Counted from the first letter of the stretch, positions 17,164 to 26,012 are shown. The stretch: 64,000 bases of DNA from Paenibacillus sp. 1011MAR3C5 (GCF_003591485.1 NZ_QZCF01000003.1:682001-746000), one strand, 5' to 3'. Translations and numbers: made by a program. Notes: generated from the sequence alone by a model not told the origin.

Positions 17164-18009
17164 TTGCTTCGTGAAGAATGGCAAGTGCTTGGAACAGAAG
17201 CGAAGAGACTGCATGTCAGAGAATGGCTGCCTGAGGCGGGGGAAACCCAGGCGCTTATTCTAATCGTCCATGGCCATGGTGAGCATGGGGAGCGTTACCA
17301 TTATGCAGCCGAGCGAATGACAGCGGCCGGATATGCCGTAGTCGCCTATGATTTGCAGGGACACGGGCGTTCGGAAGGAAAGCGCGGGCATATGAGCGCT
17401 ATGGACGCCGCCATTGATGACGCGCTTCGTGTTATGGAGGAAGCCAGGGAGAGACATCCTGATATCCCCGTTGTATTGTATGGGCACAGCATGGGAGGGA
17501 ATATTGCGCTTAATTGTGCCATTCGCAGGAAGCCGGATATCGCCGCCCTCATACTGACAAGTCCTTGGCTTAAGCTGGCTTTCAAGCCTCCGGCTATTAA
17601 AGAATGGATTGGGAAAGGCGTTGCGAGAATATTCCCGACCTTGCCGATGTCGACAGGGCTGAAGCCGGAAGACCTGTTCCGTCCAAGCGAGCTGGGCATT
17701 CCCCCTATTACGGATGATCCTCTTAACCATACGACCATTACGCCTAGAGCTTATGTGGAGGTTCAATCAGCCGGCGAGTGGGCGCTCAGGAATGGAACAG
17801 ATCTGCATGTGCCGCTGCTGCTGCTTCACGGCGACAGTGACCGGATTACCTCGTTCGAAGCGAGCAGGCGTCTGGCTAGCGATTTGGGAAATCGCTGTGA
17901 GTGGTGCCCCAAGGAAGGCGGGCTGCATGAACTGCACAACGATATTGACGGCAAAGAAACGTTGAATGTGATACTTGATTGGATTCGTCGAAGGCTTTCA
18001 TATTACTGA
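17164..18009 (+). CDS. Alpha/beta hydrolase, monoacylglycerol lipase-like
   Basis: Serine hydrolase of 281 residues of the lysophospholipase/monoacylglycerol lipase (Hydrolase_4) group. HGHGEHGERY gives the oxyanion loop, the nucleophile elbow is GHSMGG, the acid is likely the Asp in LLHGDSDRITS, and the catalytic His lies in GGLHELHND. Translation starts at TTG after AAGGAGG with a 10-base gap. No signal peptide, so it acts in the cytoplasm or at the inner face of the membrane. The KinB-type kinase follows 31 bases downstream, and they are probably cotranscribed. Confidence 0.88.
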   Translation: MLREEWQVLGTEAKRLHVREWLPEAGETQALILIVHGHGEHGERYHYAAERMTAAGYAVVAYDLQGHGRSEGKRGHMSAMDAAIDDALRVMEEARERHPDIPVVLYGHSMGGNIALNCAIRRKPDIAALILTSPWLKLAFKPPAIKEWIGKGVARIFPTLPMSTGLKPEDLFRPSELGIPPITDDPLNHTTITPRAYVEVQSAGEWALRNGTDLHVPLLLLHGDSDRITSFEASRRLASDLGNRCEWCPKEGGLHELHNDIDGKETLNVILDWIRRRLSYY

Positions 18010-18040
18010 CTAACTGATTCATAAAGGAGGCCGGCTTTTC

Positions 18041-19720
18041 GTGCTGAAGGATTTGCTGCTCCAATTTTTTCTATCCGTACTTCCAGTGTTTGCATTCCTG
18101 CTTTGGCATGACAAAGAACGTGGCTGGAACGGATTCAGACTGTTCATTACCGTTACGAGCGGTATCTCGATGGTTCTGTGCTTGCTGACTACTTCATCTG
18201 TTCATGAATATGAGATTGATTTTCGTGTAGTTCCGTATTTGATCGGTTCGTTGTACGGCGGATATCGCGCGTTGGCAGCGCTTACGGTTCTTTATGCGGG
18301 ACTGCGCATGACAACTATAAATAATATGGAAGAAATGTACGGTTTTCTGTTGTACCTGGTTGTGTTCCTCGTTATTCTGTTATTCCTGATCGGTCCATTC
18401 CAGAAGGCTGCTGCTACCAAGAAGGAAAAAATCGGTGTGTCCATCGTCAGTATATTGCTGGTGGTGCTAATCAGCATTATTTATGTACTGATGAGCCAAG
18501 CCGACGCTCCCTGGACGTCAACGGTTTCATTTAACGTGTTGATGGCTACAATCGGCCTCTTGCTGGCAGTCTGGCTATCCATTTACATAATCGAAGGCGT
18601 GAAGGAGAAGCAGCAGCTGCATGACCAAGTCATTCAGTTATCGGCAAGCTATTTGAATGAAGTAGAGAAGCTGCAGCAATTTATTGACAAGGCTCCTATA
18701 GCCGTTATGATAGTTGACCGGGACGGCAGAATTACGCATGTGAACGAAGAAAGCTTCAGATTGCTTGGCATGAAAGAAAGCTTCACCTCGGTCGAGGAAT
18801 TAAAGAAGCAGCCGTTCGGGCGGGTGTTCCAGAGGGGAGAAGACCATGCCTGCATGCCGCTGTTGGAGCAAGCCTTGGACGGTATGCCGACGACGACGGT
18901 TCCCCAGATGGAGGAAGATGCCATGCTGCTGTATACGACGGTGACGCTGCGCGACACTAGCAGCCATGAGGTGGCTGGTGCCGCCTTGATTGCACAGGAC
19001 GTGACCGAGCTGAGCCAGCTTAGAGATGAGCTTGGCAGAATGGAGAGGCTTAGCCTCGTCGGGCAAATGGCGGCTAGCATTACGCATGAGATCCGCAATC
19101 CGATGGCTGTCATCAGAGGGTTCGTGCAGCTGATTCAGGAGAGGAGCCCGCAGAGCCAGCATGAGTACTTCCGCATCATCATGGAGGAGTTGGATCGTGC
19201 CAATCTGATTATTAGCGACTTTCTTTCTCTTGCCCAAAACCGCGAGCTCAAGATGGAGCTGGCGTCCATCAATACGACCATTAATGATCTGGTGCCGCTG
19301 CTTCACGCAGACTCCAATCTAAGGGGACAGTCGCTGGAGGTAGCGCTTTGCAAAGATGTGCCGCTTATGAGGCTGAATGACCGTGAAATCAAGCAGATGC
19401 TGCTGAATATCGCTAGAAACGGCATGGAGGCAATGGAGGAAAAGGGGATTCTGCGCATCAAAACCGATTATCGGGACGGGGAAATCAGCGTGTATATTTC
19501 GGATGAAGGCGCGGGTATCCCGCAGGATAAGCTCAAGCATATGTTTGAGCCCTTCTTCACAACGAAGACACGCGGCACTGGCCTTGGCCTGCCGCTATGT
19601 CTGAGCATTGCCGAACGGCATGGCGGGCGAATCGATGTCCAGACAGCCGAAGGGCAAGGCACAACTTTTATCGTCACCTTCAACATAACGCAAGAGGACG
19701 CCGGGCATTCTAATCCATGA
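18041..19720 (+). CDS. Membrane sensor histidine kinase, KinB/5TMR-LYT type
   Basis: A 559-residue kinase. About six membrane helices (residues 5-185) with the pattern of 5TMR-LYT sensors (IDFRVVPYLIGSLYGGYRAL) are followed by a PAS domain (about 208-325). The HisKA box holds phospho-acceptor His349 (SITHEIRNP), then the ATPase domain with N-box, DEGAGIP and TRGTGLGL. This arrangement matches KinB and related sporulation kinases, which feed phosphate to Spo0F. GTG start after AAAGGAGG. No response regulator is adjacent, as expected for orphan phosphorelay kinases. KapB, the KinB-associated protein, is encoded at 42924 in this window. Confidence 0.85.
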   Translation: MLKDLLLQFFLSVLPVFAFLLWHDKERGWNGFRLFITVTSGISMVLCLLTTSSVHEYEIDFRVVPYLIGSLYGGYRALAALTVLYAGLRMTTINNMEEMYGFLLYLVVFLVILLFLIGPFQKAAATKKEKIGVSIVSILLVVLISIIYVLMSQADAPWTSTVSFNVLMATIGLLLAVWLSIYIIEGVKEKQQLHDQVIQLSASYLNEVEKLQQFIDKAPIAVMIVDRDGRITHVNEESFRLLGMKESFTSVEELKKQPFGRVFQRGEDHACMPLLEQALDGMPTTTVPQMEEDAMLLYTTVTLRDTSSHEVAGAALIAQDVTELSQLRDELGRMERLSLVGQMAASITHEIRNPMAVIRGFVQLIQERSPQSQHEYFRIIMEELDRANLIISDFLSLAQNRELKMELASINTTINDLVPLLHADSNLRGQSLEVALCKDVPLMRLNDREIKQMLLNIARNGMEAMEEKGILRIKTDYRDGEISVYISDEGAGIPQDKLKHMFEPFFTTKTRGTGLGLPLCLSIAERHGGRIDVQTAEGQGTTFIVTFNITQEDAGHSNP

Positions 19721-19776
19721 ATGGATAATAGCGGACGCCTTCAGGCGCCGTAATCCGCGAAGGAGGCTGAAATAGG

Positions 19777-19917
19777 ATGTCCGAGAGAACGAAGGAAGAC
19801 GGAAGCTCCCTGGAGCAGAAAGCGCAAGCGGCTCGTAACGCGAACAAAGCGAATGGAGCGGGCGACAGTGCCGGCATCGATAAGAAGCTGAACGGGCCGA
19901 ACCGTCCGTCGACCTGA
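19777..19917 (+). CDS. Small hypothetical protein, 46 residues
   Basis: ATG follows GAAGGAGGCTGAAATAGG and opens a 46-codon frame that is highly hydrophilic and rich in Lys, Asn, Ala and Gly, ending KKLNGPNRPST. It has no Cys, signal peptide or membrane segment. The composition resembles small spore or stress proteins of Bacillales, but no named family is recognised. It lies between the sensor kinase and the DUF3905-like gene, 20 bases before the latter. A small hairpin (CGCC-TTCA-GGCG) precedes it. Confidence 0.55.
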   Translation: MSERTKEDGSSLEQKAQAARNANKANGAGDSAGIDKKLNGPNRPST

Positions 19918-19937
19918 CCGACAGCGGGTGAACAGCA

Positions 19938-20333
19938 TTGCGCGACAATGATTCCAACAAGCAAAAGCCGGGGGACAATCCCGCCCTTGATCCTTACGAA
20001 ATCGAGTTCCTACCGCAATTCCGTGAAGGAAGAGGGCCGGAAGCTCCATTCGTCAATGAATATGGCGTTGTGATCGGCGATCATATGTACGAATCTCCGC
20101 ACTCGCCATTGGAACAATGGAGCACCGATACCGATCCCGCTGTGATGGCTGGCGATCAATGGGTGCATCCTTTCAAGGACATTGGCTTTCTGACTGCGGA
20201 GAACCGGGAATGGTTCGAGCGCGGCATCAAGCCGGAGGAGGGAACCTTCTTCCACCCGGAGCACGATGCCGCCAGTAGAGCCGATCAATCGGCAACGGAG
20301 CCAGACCTTCCAGAAAGGGAGCAATCGGAGTAG
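19938..20333 (+). CDS. DUF3905-like hypothetical protein
   Basis: A soluble protein of 131 residues starting at TTG. The central stretch (FVNEYGVVIGDHMYESPHSPLEQWS, then VMAGDQWVHPFKDIGFLT) reads like DUF3905, a Bacillales family of unknown function; this match is from memory. The ends are charged and probably disordered. It follows the 46-residue gene and is closed by a terminator hairpin that contains its stop codon. Confidence 0.7.
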   Translation: MRDNDSNKQKPGDNPALDPYEIEFLPQFREGRGPEAPFVNEYGVVIGDHMYESPHSPLEQWSTDTDPAVMAGDQWVHPFKDIGFLTAENREWFERGIKPEEGTFFHPEHDAASRADQSATEPDLPEREQSE

Positions 20334-20354
20334 CGACTCCGGTTGCTTTATTTT
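20321..20354 (+). terminator. Terminator overlapping the stop codon
   Basis: GCAATCGGAGT (20321-20331) pairs with ACTCCGGTTGC (20336-20346), then TTTATTTT. The TAG stop (20331-20333) lies at the stem top, so translation would run into the hairpin. Confidence 0.75.
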
Positions 20355-20372
20355 CGTAAGGGACGGTATAAT
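20343..20372 (+). promoter_or_regulatory. Promoter of the bacilliredoxin gene
   Basis: TTGCTT (20343-20348), 18 bases, TATAAT (20367-20372), overlapping the tail of the preceding terminator. Confidence 0.6.
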
Positions 20373-20405
20373 AGCTTAAAATAGTCCTTGAAGGAGTGAG
20401 TTAGC

Positions 20406-20840
20406 ATGTCGATGTCATTCGAAAGATATATGTTGGACATGGTTCAACCAATGCGTGACGATCTTACGAAGCTGGGAATTCAGGAGCTTCGCACAGCGGA
20501 AGAAGTAGAAGAGCATGTGCCGGGCGCGCAAGGAACGGCGCTGATCGTGATCAATTCCGTATGCGGATGCGCGGCAGGCCAATGCCGTCCGGGCGTAGCC
20601 CAAGCCTTGCAGAACGAGAAGCTGCCTAATCACCTGTTCACGGTGTTCGCAGGTCAAGATAAGGAAGCTACTGCGAAGGCACGCGAATACTTTGCGCCAT
20701 ATCCGCCTTCTTCGCCTTCCATCGCACTGATGAAGGACGGAGAGCTGGTTCACTTTATTGAACGTCATCAGATCGAGAATCGTTCCGCAGCCGATATTGC
20801 GGCAGACTTGACGGACGCATTCGACAAATATTGCGGTTAA
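20406..20840 (+). CDS. Bacilliredoxin, BrxA/BrxB family
   Basis: Thioredoxin-fold protein of 144 residues of the YphP/YqiW family. The characteristic CGC active site is seen in NSVCGCAAGQCRPG, where the first Cys of CGC attacks bacillithiol mixed disulfides on proteins. It implies that the host uses bacillithiol. The helical start SFERYMLDMVQPMRDDL and the C-terminal HRHQIENRSAADIA-like segment are typical. ATG follows AAGGAGTGAGTTAGC. Whether it is BrxA or BrxB cannot be decided. NadE follows 13 bases downstream. Confidence 0.93.
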   Translation: MSMSFERYMLDMVQPMRDDLTKLGIQELRTAEEVEEHVPGAQGTALIVINSVCGCAAGQCRPGVAQALQNEKLPNHLFTVFAGQDKEATAKAREYFAPYPPSSPSIALMKDGELVHFIERHQIENRSAADIAADLTDAFDKYCG

Positions 20841-20853
20841 TAGGAGCTGCCAG

Positions 20854-21663
20854 ATGACTTTACAAGAGGAAATTATTAAACGTCTCGGCGTCAAGCCCGA
20901 GATTGATCCGGATGCGGAAATTCGCAAGCGGGTCGATTTCTTGAAGAAATACGTACTGGACGCAAATGCAACCGGCCTGCTGATTGCGATAAGCGGCGGC
21001 ATTGACAGCGCTGTTGCGGCAGGTCTGTGCAAGCGTGCGACGGATGAGCTCAGCGAAGAGACGGGCAAAGAATATATGACCCTTGGCGTCTTTCAGCCAT
21101 ATGACAAGCAAGTGGATATCGCCGACAGCTATGCGGTTGCCGAAGCATTCGATATGAAGCATAAGGTGGAGACAAATATCGGCGAAGCTGTCGACGAGAT
21201 TGCTCTTGAGGTTGAGCATGGATTCAAGTCGCTTGGCATTCACCGCCATATAAGCCGCGGAGGCAAAGGCAACGTCAAAGCGAGAACCCGAATGGTGATG
21301 CAGTATGCGCTGGCCTTCGATCTGAACCTGCTTGTAGTCGGGACGGATCATGCTTCGGAAGCCGTGACAGGCTTCTATACGAAGTGGGGCGACGGAGCGG
21401 TTGATCTTACTCCGCTCAGCTCGCTTAACAAGCGCCAGGTAAGGCTTGTTGCTGCTCATCTGGGCGTACCGGACAGCGTGCTGCACAAAGCGCCGACAGC
21501 CGGCCTATGGGAAGGCCAGACGGATGAGGACGAGCTTGGCATCAAGTATGATGAGAACAGCGATTACCTGGAAGGCAAGGTCATTGCGCAGGAGACTCGC
21601 GAGAAGCTCGAAAAGCAATATCTGAAGACCGAGCATAAACGTTCGGCGATTCCGGGTATTTGA
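20854..21663 (+). CDS. nadE: NAD synthetase, ammonia-dependent
   Basis: Makes NAD from deamido-NAD, ATP and ammonia. At 269 residues it is the length of the short bacterial NadE without a glutaminase domain. The P-loop SGGIDSA lies near residue 49. The conserved GNVKARTRMVMQYALA, VGTDHASEAVTGFYTKWGDGAVD and GLWEGQTDEDELG segments are all present. It is cotranscribed with the bacilliredoxin gene, linking NAD supply with thiol redox repair, and is followed by a terminator. Confidence 0.96.
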   Translation: MTLQEEIIKRLGVKPEIDPDAEIRKRVDFLKKYVLDANATGLLIAISGGIDSAVAAGLCKRATDELSEETGKEYMTLGVFQPYDKQVDIADSYAVAEAFDMKHKVETNIGEAVDEIALEVEHGFKSLGIHRHISRGGKGNVKARTRMVMQYALAFDLNLLVVGTDHASEAVTGFYTKWGDGAVDLTPLSSLNKRQVRLVAAHLGVPDSVLHKAPTAGLWEGQTDEDELGIKYDENSDYLEGKVIAQETREKLEKQYLKTEHKRSAIPGI

Positions 21664-21693
21664 GGATGCAAGCCAGTTGATGCTGGCCATTGG

Positions 21694-21737
21694 GCTGTCC
21701 CATGGAACTGTACAGGTTCCGCTGGGGCAGCTTTTTT
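21694..21737 (+). terminator. Terminator after nadE
   Basis: GCTGTCCCATGGAAC pairs imperfectly with GTTCCGCTGGGGCAGC, followed by TTTTTT. Confidence 0.88.
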
Positions 21738-21818
21738 GCGTTCAAGCGCCCTGAAAATAAAGCATATTCTTAGGGAGAGGCACATTTTTTGATAAAATTT
21801 GAAAGCGGAGTCATTTTG

Positions 21819-21835
21819 TTCACAATTTGTTCACA
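21819..21835 (+). promoter_or_regulatory. PhoP-box-like direct repeat
   Basis: TTCACA (21819-21824), a 5-base gap and TTCACA (21830-21835) give the 11-base periodicity of Bacillus PhoP boxes. Only two of the usual four half-sites are seen. It lies about 90 bases upstream of the copper-linked operon. Confidence 0.4.
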
Positions 21836-21926
21836 ATTAGATGGCTCGTTCGGGTCATGTCTTTCCCGGCCGATGTTGTTACAATATGTAAGTTAATATT
21901 AATTCGATAAGAGAGGTTGATGAAGG

Positions 21927-22994
21927 ATGTCTATTCGCAAGAAAATGACAGGTGCACTGCTGGCAGCCATATTGACGGTTAGCGCGGCAATACCCGTATT
22001 TGCCCATGACGGCTGGTCGCAGACCAATGCGCCCATAGTGGCGCCGGGACAAGTATCTTATGTTGAACTTATGCTTGGCAATCATTCCAATGAGCACAAG
22101 AGCTATCGCATTGCAGGACAATGGAGCACGGATACGTCGAAAGTATTCGTTACCACGCCGGGCGGCGTGAAGTCCGATATTACAGGAACCAGATTCTATA
22201 CGGGAGAAGAAGCAACAGAGACAGAACCTGCGGTCAACAATTATTTTGTCGCATCGTTCAAGTCGAATACGCCGGGCGCCTATATCGTTTCGGTTGAAGG
22301 CGACAGCGTATTCAATCATGGCGGCGTAGGCAGCCGCACGCTGCGCAGCGCGAAGTCTTTTGTCGCTGTGAGCGATATTCCGGTCATTGAGCGCGTGAAG
22401 GCTCTCCAAGGCTTCTCGAAGGAAGTAAGCCCAGACCGCGCAGAGCTTATTCCGCTTTTTAATCCGGCTGCGGTGACAGCTGGCGAAGAAGTATCCATCC
22501 AATTGCTGCTTAAGGGCGAGCCGCTGGCGGATACTCATGTGGACGTGATCCGCAGGAGCAATTCGGAGCCGACTGAGCTGGTAACGGATAAGAATGGTAC
22601 GGTAACATTCAAGACTGGCGCAGCGGACTACTATCTGGTTCGTGCCAAGCCGGCAACGAAGGAAGCCAAGGAAGGCGAATATGATCAGACGAGTTATGAA
22701 GCGACGATGACATTCACCGTCCAGAATGAATCGCCGAAGCTGCCAGGCAAGCCATCCTCTAATGCTCCGCATGTCTATGTTGACGGTATTGCAGTCGCAC
22801 AGGATGAAGCTGTAAAAGTAGAGAAGGGCGTAACAAAAGCATCGGCTGACTTTATTCGCGACAATATTGATCCAAACTATGCTTCCCAGGAAGCTGGCGC
22901 TCTACGCGCTATAGCAGAGGCGGCAGGCGCGACCGTGGAATACTTCCCGGCCGTAGGCGAATCCAGAGCCGCAGTTGCGATCTACACGAAGTAA
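21927..22994 (+). CDS. Secreted DUF4198-like protein, copper/nickel-operon type
   Basis: An exported protein of 355 residues. A signal peptide (1-26, cleavage after VFA before HDGWSQ) leaves an N-terminal His, as in copper-binding proteins. The DUF4198-like beta-sandwich (ELMLGNHSNEHKSY) occupies roughly 28-260. The C-terminal part, about 275-355, starts with PHVYVDGIAV and resembles a stalk domain of copper amine oxidase N-terminal type. It lies 3 bases before the CopC-CopD gene, so a role in metal binding at the cell surface is likely. Family assignment is by motif only. Confidence 0.7.
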   Translation: MSIRKKMTGALLAAILTVSAAIPVFAHDGWSQTNAPIVAPGQVSYVELMLGNHSNEHKSYRIAGQWSTDTSKVFVTTPGGVKSDITGTRFYTGEEATETEPAVNNYFVASFKSNTPGAYIVSVEGDSVFNHGGVGSRTLRSAKSFVAVSDIPVIERVKALQGFSKEVSPDRAELIPLFNPAAVTAGEEVSIQLLLKGEPLADTHVDVIRRSNSEPTELVTDKNGTVTFKTGAADYYLVRAKPATKEAKEGEYDQTSYEATMTFTVQNESPKLPGKPSSNAPHVYVDGIAVAQDEAVKVEKGVTKASADFIRDNIDPNYASQEAGALRAIAEAAGATVEYFPAVGESRAAVAIYTK

Positions 22995-22997
22995 CGC

Positions 22998-25100
22998 ATG
23001 ATGAAAAAAAGGTATTCCTTACTGGCTATTCTGCTGGTGGTATGGGCATGTTTGCCGGGCTTCGTCTCGGCACATGCCTATATTTATCAGTCCTCTCCGC
23101 TGGCTAATGCGGTTCTGGATAGCTCGCCATCTCAGATCAAGCTTACTTTTACTGAAAAAATCGATACCAAAATGAGCTCTATTTCGCTTGAGAACAGTGC
23201 GGGCGGAGAAGTGAAGGGGACGCTCAGCAGCGATGGCGACCAGACGCTGATTCTAACGATACCAAAGCTGGAGCAAGGCGTGTATAAAGTCAAGTGGCAG
23301 GTGCTGTCCCTGGATACGCATGTGACGGACGGCTCCTTCCAATTTTCTATCGGCGTAGAGCTGGAGACGAAGCCGCCGGATGATACGGCATCGCTGGACG
23401 GCGGCAGTGTCAAGCCGCCTGCGACCGCCAAGCCGTCTCCATCCGCCGTGATAACTGCGCCACCGGCCAGCCCTGCAGTGACGCCGAAGCCTCCCGTAAC
23501 ACCGCCACCGGCTAGCCCTGCCAAGCAGGAGCCGTCTGCGGCAACGGGCTCAGCAAGTTCGGCGCCAACACCGACACTGGCACCGGCATCGACTCAAGAT
23601 GCAAGCGAAAGCGCAGTTCCGACAGAACCTGTCGAGACGGACAGCTCCTTGCCAAATGAGCCAACAAGCGGTGAGACGCCAGAGATTGGCGAAGACGGCG
23701 GTCTTGCGTCAGAACCATCAGACGCTGAGCCAGCCGATACGAACGAAGCTGAAGAAGCAAGCGGCGTCATAGAAGGCGTGACAGAGCCGCCGGCTGCAAG
23801 TGGGGAGTCAGCTGCATCCGCTGCAAGCAGCAGCGGCGAGGAGCATAATCATGCCGGAGGCCACACTCTGATGATATTCCTGCGCATTGCAGAGGTGCTG
23901 GCTGCATTGGCCGCCGGCGGCATTTTGTTTTTCCGCTACGCGTTATGGAGATCCGAGAGCAGCGAGCCGCCTGCCGGCTTCTCGCTTCGAGCGGAGCAAG
24001 TTGTCATTGCCGCAGCCGCAATCATCTGGATCGCGTCCGGCTGGAGCCGGATCGACATGCTGGCTTCGCAGTTCAGCGGCATCGCATGGAACGACATTCT
24101 GTCGCAGACCATGGTTGGCAAGGTTGCCTTCATGAGGCCGGCTGCTGCCATCATTATTTTGCTGCTGGCGTTTGCGCCTAAGCGTGAGGCCGTATGGGCC
24201 AATCCGGTCAAATGGCTGCTTGCGGCAGGCATCATCGTCACCTTCCCGCTGACGGGCCATGCTTACGCGGCCGCCGAGGATGCAATGGTTGCCATCATTG
24301 CCCATTCGGTTCATATGGGAACGGCCGCCGTCTGGTTCGGCGGATTGACCGGCCTTTGGATGCTCACTTATCGTCCTGACGGAAGCGGGACCTTGCTTCG
24401 CGCAGGCGATAAGTTCGCCATGTACGCTTTGCCAAGCATCGTCCTCATTATCATCAGCGGAGTATGGCTGACGCTGGATCATCTCTCGTCGTGGAGCCAG
24501 CTGTGGGGCAGTGATTATGGAAGGCTGGCTCTTGTCAAAATCCTGCTGCTGCTGCTCGTTGTCGGCATAGCAGCCGTGCATCGGCTGCTGCGGGCCAAGG
24601 CTTCCGGCGAACGGGCTCTCATTTGGGGCGTACGCGCTGAGATTGTGGCTGCGGTTGCGCTTATTGTCTTCGCTGGCTGGCTGTCGACAACATCTCCGCC
24701 GCCTTATTCGCCGCCAAATGCGGCAAGAGAGCCTGTATACTGGCATGTCATGGGCGATAACGCTCATATGACGCTGAGGATCAATGAAAGCAAAGACGGT
24801 ACACAAGTCGTGAAGCTGGATGTATGGCTGAGGGAAGACCAAGGTGAGCCGGATGAGCTTCTCATAGAATTTGTTCCAGAGACCGGTGATGCTGCGGGGA
24901 CGGCTGTCTTCCCAGTCGAGATGCAAGAAGGCGGTAGCGATCCATTCGGATTCCCTGGATTCAACAAGTATAGCTATACTGCGGAAGGCGCCTATATCGG
25001 CGCAGCCGAGGATGGCCGACTGAAGGTAAGCTTCAAGGACAAGAGCGGCGAAACATTCTCTTACGAGAAGCCGCTGAACGATGCAAGTCTGACGCCTTGA
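22998..25100 (+). CDS. CopC-CopD fusion, YcnJ-type copper import protein
   Basis: A 700-residue membrane protein. The signal peptide ends before His26 (SAHAYIY), which becomes the N-terminal copper ligand. The CopC domain (26-120) also has D106 and H108 in DTHVTDG, the usual Cu(II) set. A Pro/Ser/Glu-rich linker of about 160 residues with a small His cluster (HNHAGGH) leads to the CopD domain with about eight membrane helices. YcnJ of B. subtilis has the same order and takes up copper. A DUF4198-like protein replaces YcnI as the partner here. Start ATG 22998 or 23001. Confidence 0.88.
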   Translation: MMKKRYSLLAILLVVWACLPGFVSAHAYIYQSSPLANAVLDSSPSQIKLTFTEKIDTKMSSISLENSAGGEVKGTLSSDGDQTLILTIPKLEQGVYKVKWQVLSLDTHVTDGSFQFSIGVELETKPPDDTASLDGGSVKPPATAKPSPSAVITAPPASPAVTPKPPVTPPPASPAKQEPSAATGSASSAPTPTLAPASTQDASESAVPTEPVETDSSLPNEPTSGETPEIGEDGGLASEPSDAEPADTNEAEEASGVIEGVTEPPAASGESAASAASSSGEEHNHAGGHTLMIFLRIAEVLAALAAGGILFFRYALWRSESSEPPAGFSLRAEQVVIAAAAIIWIASGWSRIDMLASQFSGIAWNDILSQTMVGKVAFMRPAAAIIILLLAFAPKREAVWANPVKWLLAAGIIVTFPLTGHAYAAAEDAMVAIIAHSVHMGTAAVWFGGLTGLWMLTYRPDGSGTLLRAGDKFAMYALPSIVLIIISGVWLTLDHLSSWSQLWGSDYGRLALVKILLLLLVVGIAAVHRLLRAKASGERALIWGVRAEIVAAVALIVFAGWLSTTSPPPYSPPNAAREPVYWHVMGDNAHMTLRINESKDGTQVVKLDVWLREDQGEPDELLIEFVPETGDAAGTAVFPVEMQEGGSDPFGFPGFNKYSYTAEGAYIGAAEDGRLKVSFKDKSGETFSYEKPLNDASLTP

Positions 25101-25153
25101 CAAACGATTGCCTCATCTGCTAATGTCTCCATCATGATAGAGGGGGCGCACGC

Positions 25154-25552
25154 ATGATAATAGGAATCGGGCATGATCTGACAGATGTAGCGAGAGTCTC
25201 CGAGATGCTGGAGAGCAAGCTTCGCGACAGATTCATGCAGCGCATATTGACACCCGGCGAACGGAAGGCTTGCTCGGCATATGGCGGACCGCGTTTGCAT
25301 CAGTATGTCGCAGGGCGGTTCGCCGCCAAGGAAGCGATTGCGAAGTCATTCGGCTGCGGCATTGGCGCCTTGCTTGGTTTTGGAGATATGGATATCGGGC
25401 GGGATGCAGCCGGCAAGCCGGTCTGCAAGTTGTCTGCGGAAGCATGGGATCGATTAGGGCTCAGCGAGGCGGACACTGTCATTCATATTACGATTACGCA
25501 TGAACGCGCTCTTGCTTCGGCCTTTGCCGTCGTAGAACGGATAAAATTGTAA
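25154..25552 (+). CDS. acpS: Holo-acyl-carrier-protein synthase
   Basis: Transfers 4'-phosphopantetheine from CoA to acyl carrier protein. At 132 residues it has the usual length. IGIGHDLTDVAR at the N-terminus carries the Mg-binding Asp, and RFAAKEAIAKSFG carries the catalytic Glu and Lys. HITITHERALASAFAVVE ends the fold. ATG follows AGAGGGGGCGCACGC. A weak promoter-like TTGACA at 25097 overlaps the end of the upstream gene, so it may be read both from there and from the copper operon. Confidence 0.95.
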   Translation: MIIGIGHDLTDVARVSEMLESKLRDRFMQRILTPGERKACSAYGGPRLHQYVAGRFAAKEAIAKSFGCGIGALLGFGDMDIGRDAAGKPVCKLSAEAWDRLGLSEADTVIHITITHERALASAFAVVERIKL

Positions 25553-25610
25553 CCTTTGGCCCATACTGCGAATGTAATAGCAGTAGATATGCGGCGAGAG
25601 GAGAATGGCG

Positions 25611-25838
25611 ATGAACAGAGGGCGTCAGCAAAGCGCGAAACGACGGTTCAAGACGGGTCAATGGGTGCAGTACGACGGCATGTATTCCAATGACTGGGGC
25701 GATGATCTGCTGCTCGTTCAAGGCGACTTATTCCCGACTCATCCCCAAATGGGAGAAACCCATTGGTTCTATGCAGGTCCCGCAGTCCATTACGACCACA
25801 AGTCTCCGAAGTCCAATGGGCATTACATCGGTTATTGA
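25611..25838 (+). CDS. Small hypothetical protein, 75 residues
   Basis: ATG 25611 follows AGAGGAG by 7 bases; the upstream ATG at 25605 is too close to that site. The protein is basic at the start (NRGRQQSAKRRFK), then rich in aromatic residues and His, with WVQYDGMYSNDWGDDLLLVQ and THWFYAGPAVHYDHKSP. No signal peptide or membrane segment is seen. No family is recognised. It stands alone after acpS with a terminator downstream. Confidence 0.65.
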   Translation: MNRGRQQSAKRRFKTGQWVQYDGMYSNDWGDDLLLVQGDLFPTHPQMGETHWFYAGPAVHYDHKSPKSNGHYIGY

Positions 25839-25923
25839 GATCGTATCGATAAGGCTGTCACACAAGCAGCTACGTTCGCATGCGGTGACAGTTCGCTTGA
25901 TGAAAAACGTGCACAAATAATGA

Positions 25924-25966
25924 AATGGCGATGTTCAGGATGATATTCCTGACACCGCCATTTTTT
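25924..25966 (+). terminator. Terminator after the 75-residue gene
   Basis: AATGGCG...TCAGGA pairs with TCCTGA...CGCCATT across a short loop, followed by TTTTTT. Confidence 0.88.
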
Positions 25967-26012
25967 GTGTTCGACTTATGAACCCATCCCAAGCGAGTAA
26001 TCTATATTCACA

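Noticed and set aside
25690..25920. Second frame overlapping the 75-residue gene
   Set aside because: It has no ribosome site and a sequence like an out-of-frame translation.
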